NCBI GenBank assembly: GCA_003133265.1
Contig: PKWQ01000418.1
Coordinates: 16,146-30,780 of the forward strand
DNA: 14,635 nucleotides
Direction: 5' to 3'
From: Acetobacteraceae bacterium
Lineage (GTDB): Bacteria > Pseudomonadota > Alphaproteobacteria > Acetobacterales > Acetobacteraceae
Under the pieces are notes generated by a model. It did no database searches. It was not told the DNA's origin and worked only from the letters and a program-made list of their open reading frames with translations. A program made the translations under genes and the position numbers. Shown piece after piece: positions 6,632 through 13,369 of this stretch (its first letter is position 1; every line of letters starts with the position of its first letter).

Positions 6632-7777
6632 TTACCCGCGCGACTGAACTCCTTCAACCGTCTGCCGGCTAAATCTCAAGAAAGCTTGTGCAGAAATATT
6701 CATCATAATTTTTTCCGGTAAAGCAAAAACAACCTCGTTCTTTCCGTCTTTTACCTTGTCTGTGATCTGGATTCTAAATAGGGATGTTTCTGCTGGCGCG
6801 GTCACTATCGCGGTAAAGATTTCATCGGCATGGTCGATGGCCTTTCCGAACATACCGATCGCAAAATTAGCTGAGGTAAGGGGCATCTGAATAAAAGGAG
6901 TACTTGGCAGGGTTGGTCGCGCGGGCACATAAACCGGCGTCACGAGCGCGATTGCCTCGCTCTCTCGGGCTTTGATTCTCTTATCGAGAGATGGAATTAG
7001 AAAACTTCGTAACAAAGTATGCTGGCCGAAACTGGTATTCTTCAGCAAGATCGGCATCTGCCCTATCCGCAACGTGTTCAGGTCGATGACCCTCACCGCG
7101 AACAGCAGGTAGGTGACATCATGAACGCGCCTAAATCGCCCATTTGCGAATACGAACGCGTCATATCCACCACCGAAGCCATTCAGAAGGGTGTTTCCGA
7201 GGACGAGTTCGTTAGCGTACGGGGTGGTAGTCATATGGAGTGCGGCTTCGGCAAGCCCTCTTTCCAACTCGTCTGGATTTATAGCTGTGTTGGCTAGCGG
7301 CAAGCATAATTCCCGGAAAATCCTTGCCCCGCTGCCTTCTATGTAGTCGCCTTCGGTTTCGACGTCACCCGTCTCTGACGACCAGCGGAACGAAACTGGC
7401 TGACCGGCATCGATGATCCAGCCTGCAATGACGCAATCCGGACTGCCATCGCCGCGCTCCTCTATATAATCACAAAGCGAGCTCTTCACCGCGTTGGTAG
7501 TCGCCTCTATCGTCGAGAAGCGCCCGTGCAAATGCGTGAACACGCGACGGATCTCTAAAAGGCTGCCCGAACCGCAGACCAACAGCCGCGGGGACACTTC
7601 CAAGACCTTGCTGGCCAATCGAACAACAGGAAACAAATATTCCCTTGGAATGAGAGTTTGGAGGTCCGCGTGTGTCGGGAGTTCGATATGGTCCCGTTCT
7701 GACCCCGGCGCAGTCACAACAAAGTCTGAAAGCAGAACGGGGTGATCATCCACACGAAAGACTGCGTTCAGCGTCAA
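6632..7777 (-). CDS. Orphan Ntn-hydrolase-like protein with proteasome/HslV-type active-site pattern
   Basis: 381-residue protein not assignable to a named family from memory. If translation begins at the TTG at 7777, removal of the initiator leaves Thr as residue 1. Mature Asp17 (LLSD) then falls exactly where HslV and proteasome beta subunits have theirs. SKVLEVSPRLLVCGSGS aligns without gaps on HslV KKVRRLYNDKVIAGFAGG, placing Lys56 on HslV Lys33 after a 23-residue insertion. YIEGSGARIF (145-154 from the start) matches the GSG element, and GFGGGYDAFVFANGRFRRV (200-218) resembles the late proteasome GG strand pair. The last 150 or so residues have no match I recognise. There is no signal peptide or clear membrane segment. 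GC is visibly lower than in its neighbours (I counted about 37% and 55% in two 60-base samples), which suggests transfer. Coding status is fairly sure; the Ntn fold is inference from motif spacing. Confidence 0.72.
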   Translation of the reverse strand: MTLNAVFRVDDHPVLLSDFVVTAPGSERDHIELPTHADLQTLIPREYLFPVVRLASKVLEVSPRLLVCGSGSLLEIRRVFTHLHGRFSTIEATTNAVKSSLCDYIEERGDGSPDCVIAGWIIDAGQPVSFRWSSETGDVETEGDYIEGSGARIFRELCLPLANTAINPDELERGLAEAALHMTTTPYANELVLGNTLLNGFGGGYDAFVFANGRFRRVHDVTYLLFAVRVIDLNTLRIGQMPILLKNTSFGQHTLLRSFLIPSLDKRIKARESEAIALVTPVYVPARPTLPSTPFIQMPLTSANFAIGMFGKAIDHADEIFTAIVTAPAETSLFRIQITDKVKDGKNEVVFALPEKIMMNISAQAFLRFSRQTVEGVQSRG

Positions 7778-7783
7778 GCAGCT

Positions 7784-7791
7784 CTCCTTTT
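7784..7791 (-). promoter_or_regulatory. Ribosome-binding site that fixes a TTG start
   Basis: On the minus strand AAAAGGAG is followed six bases later by TTG at 7777. It is one of the strongest Shine-Dalgarno sequences in the window. There is no ATG in this frame near it, and the frame further upstream overlaps the LLM gene. The resulting start puts Thr at position 2, as expected for an Ntn hydrolase that becomes active after methionine removal. Confidence 0.7.
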
Positions 7792-7911
7792 CTAGCACTA
7801 TCGGTCGAATTCGATCACCGGACAGGCCCGACGGCAGACCCGCGAAAACGGCTGGAAACAGCCCGAGACAAGCGGCGCCCCATCCAGGACGCCGCCCACC
7901 CCCGCAAGAAA

Positions 7912-8772
7912 TTAAGTATCCGCCAGCGCCGTCAGGATCGCGTCGCGCGCCGCGAAATCGCCGTCGGCATGCACAGGTTGGATGCAGACATGCGTCGCAC
8001 CGGCGTCGAAATGCGCGCGCAACTGGCGTTTCACCGCCGCCGCATCGCCCCAGTTCACCATCGCGTCGATGAACCGGTCCGAGCCGCCGCCCTCCAGTTC
8101 CGCCTCGGTGAAACCCAGCCGGAGCCAGTTGTTGCGGTAGTTGGGCAGCGTCATGTAGCGCGCCAACTCCTTGCGCCCCAGGGCGCGCGCGCGTGCCGGA
8201 TCGGTCTCGATCGTCACCTTCTGCTCGACCGCCAGCCATTTCCCCGCCGGCATGATCGCGCGGGCTTGGCGGGTGTGCTCCGGGGTCACGTTGTAGGGCA
8301 CCACGCCCAGGCATTTTTCGAACGCCAGCTTCAGCATCAGCGGCCCGAGGGCGGCGACCACCACCGGCCAGCTCTCCGAGCCGTCCTGGTCCTTCAGGAT
8401 GCCGTCGAGATACTTGCGCATCGCCGGCACCGGCTTCTCGTAGACATGGCCGCGCAGCCCCTCGACCATCGGCACATGGCTGACGCCGAGGCCGAGGATG
8501 AAGCGGTCGCCGTACAGGTCGCGCAGGGTGATGTAGCCGCGCCGGGCGGTGAAGGCGTCGCGGGCATAGATGCTGGCGATGGAGCTGCCGAGCTTTAGTT
8601 TCGTCGTGTTGCCCAGCATGAAGCCGGCGACCGCCAGCGACTCGTAGCCGCGCGATTCAGGATACCACAGCGTGTCGTAACCAAGCCGCTCGACGGTGCC
8701 GAGGAACTGGCGCAGTCCCGCCCCGTCCAGCTTGTCCACGCCGTACCAAACGCCAAGACGTCCGAGTTGCAT
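7912..8772 (-). CDS. LLM class flavin/F420-dependent oxidoreductase (TIGR03620-like)
   Basis: 286-residue luciferase-like monooxygenase-fold protein, a TIM-barrel redox enzyme using F420 or FMN. MQLGRLGVWYG, then GYDTLWYPESRGYESLAVAGFML, KLKLGSSIASIYARDAFTARRGY and GDRFILGLGVSHVPMVEGLRG follow the order seen in LLM F420-type proteins of the TIGR03620 kind. The ATG at 8772 has AGAAGG four bases upstream; an in-frame ATG at 8814 adds 14 unlikely residues and lacks comparable support. Substrate and cofactor cannot be settled by eye. A broken second copy of its last 17 codons lies at 6434-6485. It sits downstream of the oxidase subunit IV-like gene and upstream of the Ntn-like orphan, all on the minus strand. 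Confidence 0.88.
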   Translation of the reverse strand: MQLGRLGVWYGVDKLDGAGLRQFLGTVERLGYDTLWYPESRGYESLAVAGFMLGNTTKLKLGSSIASIYARDAFTARRGYITLRDLYGDRFILGLGVSHVPMVEGLRGHVYEKPVPAMRKYLDGILKDQDGSESWPVVVAALGPLMLKLAFEKCLGVVPYNVTPEHTRQARAIMPAGKWLAVEQKVTIETDPARARALGRKELARYMTLPNYRNNWLRLGFTEAELEGGGSDRFIDAMVNWGDAAAVKRQLRAHFDAGATHVCIQPVHADGDFAARDAILTALADT

Positions 8773-8833
8773 GGTGCCTTCTCCCGTTCTCGGTTGAAGG
8801 CCGGACGCTAGCACGACGGCGCGGAGCCGGCGA

Positions 8834-8989
8834 TCAGGTCAGGAACAGCCCCATCAGCGCCAGCAGCACGACCACGAACATGGTCGTGCGGGCGGCAAAG
8901 CTGGTGAACGAGGCCAAGAATTTCTGCCGGTCGGCGAGGAGCGCCTCCGGGGTCTCGGGGCCGGTGAAACGGGTGCTGGAAGTGGCCAT
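8834..8989 (-). CDS. Small membrane protein, aa3-type cytochrome c oxidase subunit IV-like
   Basis: 51-residue protein beginning MATSSTRFTGPETPEALLAD. The segment RQKFLASFTSF then leads into a single C-terminal membrane helix (about 36-50, MFVVVLLALMGLFL). The layout of a short polar N-terminus, an F-x-x-F-T-x-F-type segment and one terminal helix fits the bacterial aa3-type oxidase subunit IV family (PF07835-like), which binds the catalytic subunits of alphaproteobacterial cytochrome c oxidase. No other oxidase gene is in the window, so the assignment rests on size and pattern alone. It lies 39 bases after purN on the same strand, with AGGA upstream of the ATG, and 61 bases before the LLM gene. 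Confidence 0.68.
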   Translation of the reverse strand: MATSSTRFTGPETPEALLADRQKFLASFTSFAARTTMFVVVLLALMGLFLT

Positions 8990-9003
8990 GACGTGCTTTG
9001 GTC

Positions 9004-9026
9004 CTGTGAAAAAGTTGTTTCCACAG
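9004..9026 (-). other. Hairpin between purN and the small membrane protein gene
   Basis: On the minus strand CTGTGGAAA, CAACT, TTTTCACAG can form a 9-pair stem (one G-T pair) with a 5-base loop, starting two bases after the purN stop. It has no following T run, so it is not a standard intrinsic terminator. Its 3' arm abuts the AGGA of the next gene. It may moderate read-through or translation, but this is inference. Confidence 0.35.
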
Positions 9027-9028
9027 TT

Positions 9029-9679
9029 CTATTGCAACGGCGAAGCCCCCGGCAAGGGGTTCAGCAGCGCGGCGGTGGGTCCGGGGCATTCGGGCGCCCG
9101 GCCGGAGGCGAGCAGCGCCAGCGCCAGCTTGTAGATCGCATGCTCCTGCGCCAGCACGCGCGCCGCCAGGCTGTCCTCGGTGTCGCCGGGCAGCACCGGC
9201 ACGGCGGCCTGGGCCAGGATCGGGCCTTCGTCCACCCCCTCGCTCACCAGATGCACTGTGCAGCCGTGCAGTTTCACCCCGGCGGCCAGCGCGCGGGCGT
9301 GGGTGTCCAGGCCGGGGAAGGCCGGCAGCAGGCTGGGGTGGACGTTCAGCATCCGCCCGGCCCAGCGCCCGACCAGCAGGCCGGTCAGTACCCGCATATA
9401 GCCGGCGAGGCAGACGATCTCGACCCCCGCCGCGCGCAGTGCCGCGTCGATCGCGGCTTCGTGGCCCGGCCGGTCGCGCGGGAAACCGCGGTGGTCCACC
9501 ACCCCGGTTGCGATGCCGGCGGCTTCGGCGCGGGCCAGCCCGCCGGCATCCGGGCGGTTGGACAGCACCAGCGCGATCTCCGCCGGATAGGCCGGGTCGC
9601 GGGCGGCGTCGATCAGTGCCGCCATGTTGGAGCCGCGGCCGCTGATCAGGATGCCGACGCGTTTTTTCACGCGGGCCAT
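9029..9679 (-). CDS. purN: Phosphoribosylglycinamide formyltransferase (GAR transformylase)
   Basis: Third step of purine synthesis: transfers formyl from 10-formyltetrahydrofolate to glycinamide ribonucleotide. 216 residues, normal for PurN. The phosphate-binding SGRGSNM lies at 13-19 and SNRPDAGGL at about 40-48. LNVHPSLLPAFPG carries catalytic Asn112 and His114. HLVSEGVDEGP carries Asp150, matching E. coli Asp144. The ATG at 9679 starts two bases after the purM stop, so translation is probably coupled. The open frame extends upstream but is only the shadow of purM there. Confidence 0.97.
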   Translation of the reverse strand: MARVKKRVGILISGRGSNMAALIDAARDPAYPAEIALVLSNRPDAGGLARAEAAGIATGVVDHRGFPRDRPGHEAAIDAALRAAGVEIVCLAGYMRVLTGLLVGRWAGRMLNVHPSLLPAFPGLDTHARALAAGVKLHGCTVHLVSEGVDEGPILAQAAVPVLPGDTEDSLAARVLAQEHAIYKLALALLASGRAPECPGPTAALLNPLPGASPLQ

Positions 9680-9681
9680 TC

Positions 9682-10728
9682 CTACGCGGGCCACCCTGCC
9701 GGCGGCGCGATCCGCACCGAGGCCGGACCGGCGGCGGCCTCGATGGTGCCGATGCGGAAGACGCTCTCGCCGGCCGCACTCAGGGCGGCGATGGCGGCCT
9801 CGGCGTCGGACACCACCAGCGCCATGCCGACGCCGCAATTGAACACCCGCAGCATCTCCGTCGCGGCGATGTCGCCGGTGCGGGCCAGCCAGCCGAACAC
9901 CGGCGGCACCGGCCAGGACGCATCCAGCGCCGCCGCCACGCCGTCCGGCAGCACGCGCGGCAGGTTGCCGGGCAGTCCGCCGCCGGTGATGTGCGCGGCG
10001 GCCTTCAGCAGCCCGGCCCGGTGCAGCGCCAGCAGCGACTTCACGTAGATGCGCGTCGGTGCCATCAGCGCCGCGCCCAGGGTCAGGTCAGGCGCGAACG
10101 GCGCCGGCGCGTCCCAGCCGAGGCCGCTGGCCTGCACCACCCGGCGGACCAGGGAAAACCCGTTGGAATGCACCCCGGAGCTGGCCAGCCCAAGGATCGC
10201 GTCGCCCGGCGCGATGGGTCGCGGCAGCAGCGTCCCGCGCTCCGCCGCGCCGACGGCGAAGCCCGCCAGATCGTAATCGCCGGCGGCATACATGCCCGGC
10301 ATCTCGGCGGTCTCGCCGCCCACCAAAGCGGCGCCGGCCTGCTTGCAGCCCTCGGCGATGCCGGCGATCACCGTGCCCGCCTGCGCCACCGAGAGTTTGC
10401 CGGTGGCGAAATAGTCGAGGAAAAACAATGGCTCCGCGCCCTGCACCACCAGGTCGTTGACGCACATCGCCACCAGGTCGATCCCGACCGTGTCGTGAAT
10501 GCCGGTCTCGATGGCGATCTTCAGCTTGGTGCCGACGCCGTCGGTGGTGGAGACCAGCACCGGATCGGCGAAGCCGGCGGCCTTCAGGTCGAACAGCGCC
10601 CCGAAGCCACCGAGCCCGCCCAGCACGCCGCTGCGGCGGGTGGCGCGGGCCAGCGGCTTGATCGCCTCCACCAGCGCGTCACCGGCCTCGATATCCACGC
10701 CTGCGTCTCGGTAGGTCGAACTCGTCAT
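9682..10728 (-). CDS. purM: Phosphoribosylformylglycinamidine cyclo-ligase (AIR synthetase)
   Basis: Fifth step of purine synthesis: ATP-dependent closure of FGAM to aminoimidazole ribonucleotide. 348 residues, normal length. MTSSTYRDAGVDIEAGDALV is the standard N-terminus. ATP- and substrate-binding elements are STTDGVGTKLK (60-70), VGGETAEMPGMY (136-147) and GLASSGVHSNGFSLVR (180-195), followed by HITGGGLPGNLPRVLP. The ATG at 10728 is preceded by GAGGGG; the longer open frame upstream is non-coding in character. First gene of the purM-purN pair, divergent from the phosphatidyltransferase operon across 154 bases in which I see no clear operator or riboswitch. Confidence 0.97.
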   Translation of the reverse strand: MTSSTYRDAGVDIEAGDALVEAIKPLARATRRSGVLGGLGGFGALFDLKAAGFADPVLVSTTDGVGTKLKIAIETGIHDTVGIDLVAMCVNDLVVQGAEPLFFLDYFATGKLSVAQAGTVIAGIAEGCKQAGAALVGGETAEMPGMYAAGDYDLAGFAVGAAERGTLLPRPIAPGDAILGLASSGVHSNGFSLVRRVVQASGLGWDAPAPFAPDLTLGAALMAPTRIYVKSLLALHRAGLLKAAAHITGGGLPGNLPRVLPDGVAAALDASWPVPPVFGWLARTGDIAATEMLRVFNCGVGMALVVSDAEAAIAALSAAGESVFRIGTIEAAAGPASVRIAPPAGWPA

Positions 10729-10882
10729 GGCGCCCCTCGATGCGCTAGGCCTTTCCCCGGACGAAGCTATGCTAGGATCGCCGGGAAGGGCCGGTGGACG
10801 GGCGCGGAAACAACCATAGGCAACGGATACGTGCAACGTGCTGGCGCAACATATCGGCACAGCTTGAGGGAGCCAGGCCAGG

Positions 10883-11464
10883 ATGCCTGACGGAACGCCT
10901 TTTCCCCGCGTCGCGTCGACGGCGCTGCTGACCCTGCCGAACGTCATCACCTTCGGCCGGCTCTGCGCCGTGCCGCTGGCGGTGTGGCTGGTCCTGCAGC
11001 AGATGATGTCGGAGGCGTTCTTCCTGTTTGTGGCCGCCGGACTGTCGGATGCGGTCGATGGCTGGCTGGCGCGGCGCGGCGGCGGCAGCGTGGTCGGCGC
11101 GCTGCTCGACCCGGTCGCGGACAAGGCGCTGCTGGTGTCGATGTATGTGACCTTGGCCGGCGTGCATGTGCTGCCGGACTGGCTGGCGATCCTGGTGGTG
11201 TTCCGCGACGTGGTGATCGTCGGCGGCGTGCTGCTGTTGTTCGTGCTCGGCCAGTCGGTGCCGATCCGCCCGTTGTATGTCTCCAAGGCCAATACCGCGT
11301 TGCAGATCGCGCTGGTTGCCCTGGCGCTGCTGCACAGCTTTTTCGCGCCGGGGCTGCCGTTCCTGCCCGACGTGCTGGTCATGGACGTGCTGGTCTGGGC
11401 GGTCGCCGCCACCACGCTGGTCTCCGGCGGGGCCTATGTATGGAACGCCGTGCGCGGCCGATGA
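10883..11464 (+). CDS. CDP-alcohol phosphatidyltransferase family protein
   Basis: 193-residue membrane enzyme that transfers a phosphatidyl group from a CDP-lipid to an alcohol. The full family signature is present: D56-x2-D59-G60-x2-A63-R64, G72-x3-D76-x3-D80 (within SDAVDGWLARRGGGSVVGALLDPVADK, read in two parts). Several hydrophobic helices follow. It resembles PgsA and bacterial cardiolipin synthases of this superfamily, and the acceptor alcohol cannot be told from the sequence. The ATG at 10883 precedes LPNVITFGRL, the usual first helix entry. First gene of the right-hand operon; its TGA overlaps the next ATG as ATGA. Confidence 0.93.
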   Translation: MPDGTPFPRVASTALLTLPNVITFGRLCAVPLAVWLVLQQMMSEAFFLFVAAGLSDAVDGWLARRGGGSVVGALLDPVADKALLVSMYVTLAGVHVLPDWLAILVVFRDVVIVGGVLLLFVLGQSVPIRPLYVSKANTALQIALVALALLHSFFAPGLPFLPDVLVMDVLVWAVAATTLVSGGAYVWNAVRGR

Positions 11465-12609
11465 GCCAGATGCCCACCCAGCCCGTGACACTGCCTGACG
11501 ACCGGCTGGTTGCCGCGACGCGCTCGCAGCGGGTCGCGCTGCTGCTCGGCCTGCTGGTCGCCGCGTGGCTCGGGTTGCAGCTTTTCGCCTCGGTGCTGCT
11601 GCCCTTCGTGGCCGCCGCCGGGATCGCCTACGTGTTCGATCCGCTGACCGCCCGGCTGTGCCGGCTGGGGCTGCCGCGCGGGCTGGCCACGTCGGTGGTG
11701 ATCCTCGGCATCCTGGCCGCGATGCTGCTGTTCGTGCTGCTGCTCTACCCGCTGATCCTGGCCCAGATCGGCATTCTCGTCGGCCGGGTGCCGCAATATG
11801 TCGCGCTGCTGCAGGGCTGGGCGCAGGACGTGATCTCCCGTCTCCAGGAGCGCTTCGGCCCCGATGTCGTCGATGACAAGCTGCGCGATCTGGTCGGCGG
11901 GCAGGCCGGGGCCATGGTCTCCTTCGCCGCCACCGCGCTCTCGCGGGTCATCGGCGGCGGCTTCGCGCTGTTCAACGTGCTTACCCTGGTCGTCGTTACC
12001 CCCGTGGTCGCGTTCTACCTGCTGCGAGACTGGCCGGCGGTGACGGCGATGATCGATGGCTGGCTGCCGCACCGCTATGCCGGGGTCATCCGCGCCCAGG
12101 CCCGCGAGGTCGACCGCATTCTGTCCGCCTGGGTGCGCGGCCAGGCGATGTGCTGCGTGATCCTGGCGCTGTACTATGCGGTGGCGCTCTCGCTGGCCGG
12201 ACTCGATCTCGGCCTGATCGTCGGCATGACCGCCGGGCTGCTGTCGTTCATTCCCTATGTCGGCTCCATCGCCGGCGGCATCACCGCGATCGGGTTGGCG
12301 CTGGCGCAGTTTCCGGACTGGCGCGGCGTGCTGATGGTGATGGGCGTGCTCGTCGTCGGGCAGGTCCTGGAGGGCTATGTCATCTATCCCCGCTTCCTGG
12401 GCGACCGGGTGGAACTGCCGGCGGTGTGGGTGATCTTCGCCCTGATGGCCGGCGGGGCGGCGTTCGGCTTTCTCGGCGTGATGCTGGCGGTGCCGGTCGC
12501 GGCGACGATCGGCGTGCTGTGCCGGTTCTGGCTGCGCCGCTATCTGCAAAGCCCGCTCTATCTCGACCCACCGCGCCGGCCCGACACGGACGGCGGCCCG
12601 CTGGCATGA
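11461..12609 (+). CDS. AI-2E family transporter (PerM-like permease)
   Basis: 382-residue polytopic membrane protein of the AI-2E/PerM family. A paired hydrophobic start (25-60) and a helix at about 76-105 come first, then a long amphipathic middle (about 106-165). The membrane-rich C-terminal half contains TPVVAFYLLRDW (180-191), SAWVRGQ (222-228), LSFIPYVGSI (261-270) and YPRFLGDRVELPAVWV (309-324), all family landmarks. The name comes from autoinducer-2 export in E. coli TqsA; other members move other substrates, and nothing here shows AI-2. It overlaps both neighbours by ATGA junctions, so the three genes are translationally coupled. Confidence 0.93.
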   Translation: MSQMPTQPVTLPDDRLVAATRSQRVALLLGLLVAAWLGLQLFASVLLPFVAAAGIAYVFDPLTARLCRLGLPRGLATSVVILGILAAMLLFVLLLYPLILAQIGILVGRVPQYVALLQGWAQDVISRLQERFGPDVVDDKLRDLVGGQAGAMVSFAATALSRVIGGGFALFNVLTLVVVTPVVAFYLLRDWPAVTAMIDGWLPHRYAGVIRAQAREVDRILSAWVRGQAMCCVILALYYAVALSLAGLDLGLIVGMTAGLLSFIPYVGSIAGGITAIGLALAQFPDWRGVLMVMGVLVVGQVLEGYVIYPRFLGDRVELPAVWVIFALMAGGAAFGFLGVMLAVPVAATIGVLCRFWLRRYLQSPLYLDPPRRPDTDGGPLA

Positions 12610-13352
12610 CGGCCGCGCTTTGCCAGCTGGTCCTGCCGTTTCCGCATCAGCCTGATTTCGCCGCCAGCGATTTCATCACCGCGCCCTCGAACGCGGCGGC
12701 GCTCGCCTGGCTCGACCGCACCGCGGACTGGCCCGGCGGGCGGCTGGCGCTGTGGGGGGAGGCCGGCCGGGGGAAGACCCATCTGCTGCATCGCTGGGCT
12801 GATGGCCGAGGCGCGCGGCTGCTATCCGGCCCGGCGCTGACCGGCCTGCCGGAATTGCCCGAGGTCCAGTTGCCTGGGGTGGGCGGCGTCGCGCTGGACG
12901 ATGCCGACATGGCTGCCGAGGAGACCGCGCTGCTGCATCTGCTGAACGCCGCCGCCGAGGCCGGTCTGCCGGTGCTGCTGGCCGGGCGGACACCGCCGGC
13001 GCGCTGGCCGGTCCGTTTGCCCGACCTCGCCAGCCGGCTGCGCGCCATCACCGCCGTCGAGATCGGCCCGCCCGAGGACAGTCTGCTGCGCGCCCTGCTC
13101 GCCCGGCTGCTGTCGGACCGCCAGCTCGCCGTGGCCGAGGGCGTGCAGGACTACCTGCTGACCCGCCTGCCGCGCACGCCGGCGGCGCTGGCGGATGCCG
13201 TCCGTCGGCTCGACCGCTACGCGCTGGCGACCGGCGGGGCGGTCACGCGCGCGCTTTCCGCCATGGTGCTGGCGGAAATAGCAGGCGTGGAGGAGAATGA
13301 AATTTCCGCGATACCGCCGCCCATGCCATCTTTCGGTGCGCGTCTGCTGTAG
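12606..13352 (+). CDS. hda: DnaA regulatory inactivator Hda-like AAA+ protein
   Basis: 248-residue DnaA-paralogous AAA+ protein. Hda stimulates hydrolysis of DnaA-bound ATP when held by the DNA-loaded beta clamp, preventing re-initiation. The N-terminal QLVLPF (7-12) has the form of Hda's clamp-binding motif. Walker A is GEAGRGKTH (51-59) and Walker B is VALDDAD (95-101). LPDLASRLRAI (138-148) carries the box VII arginine seen in E. coli Hda as LPDLASRL. There is no DNA-binding domain IV, which separates it from DnaA itself. ATG overlaps the TGA of the permease gene. No strong ribosome-binding site is seen, in keeping with coupling. Polyphosphate kinase follows after 17 bases. Confidence 0.92.
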   Translation: MTAALCQLVLPFPHQPDFAASDFITAPSNAAALAWLDRTADWPGGRLALWGEAGRGKTHLLHRWADGRGARLLSGPALTGLPELPEVQLPGVGGVALDDADMAAEETALLHLLNAAAEAGLPVLLAGRTPPARWPVRLPDLASRLRAITAVEIGPPEDSLLRALLARLLSDRQLAVAEGVQDYLLTRLPRTPAALADAVRRLDRYALATGGAVTRALSAMVLAEIAGVEENEISAIPPPMPSFGARLL

Positions 13353-13369
13353 GATCGGGGCTTGTCAGG

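Noticed and set aside
7778..8314. Upstream extension of the orphan gene's frame to an ATG at 8314
   Set aside because: The extension overlaps the LLM gene on the same strand in another frame and has shadow-like composition. A strong ribosome-binding site and the Thr position favour the TTG at 7777.
9004..9026. Pair of DnaA-box-like sequences (TTTTTCACA and the inverse arm GTTTCCACA)
   Set aside because: Only one arm fits a relaxed DnaA box, there is no cluster of boxes or AT-rich unwinding element, and the hairpin explains the symmetry. Not evidence of an origin.
10729..11415. Upstream extension of the purM frame
   Set aside because: It runs antisense through the phosphatidyltransferase gene with no family resemblance. 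PurM starts normally at 10728.
13353..13369. Separate promoter for ppk
   Set aside because: Only 17 bases separate it from hda, and nothing like -35/-10 elements is visible there; read-through is the simpler view.
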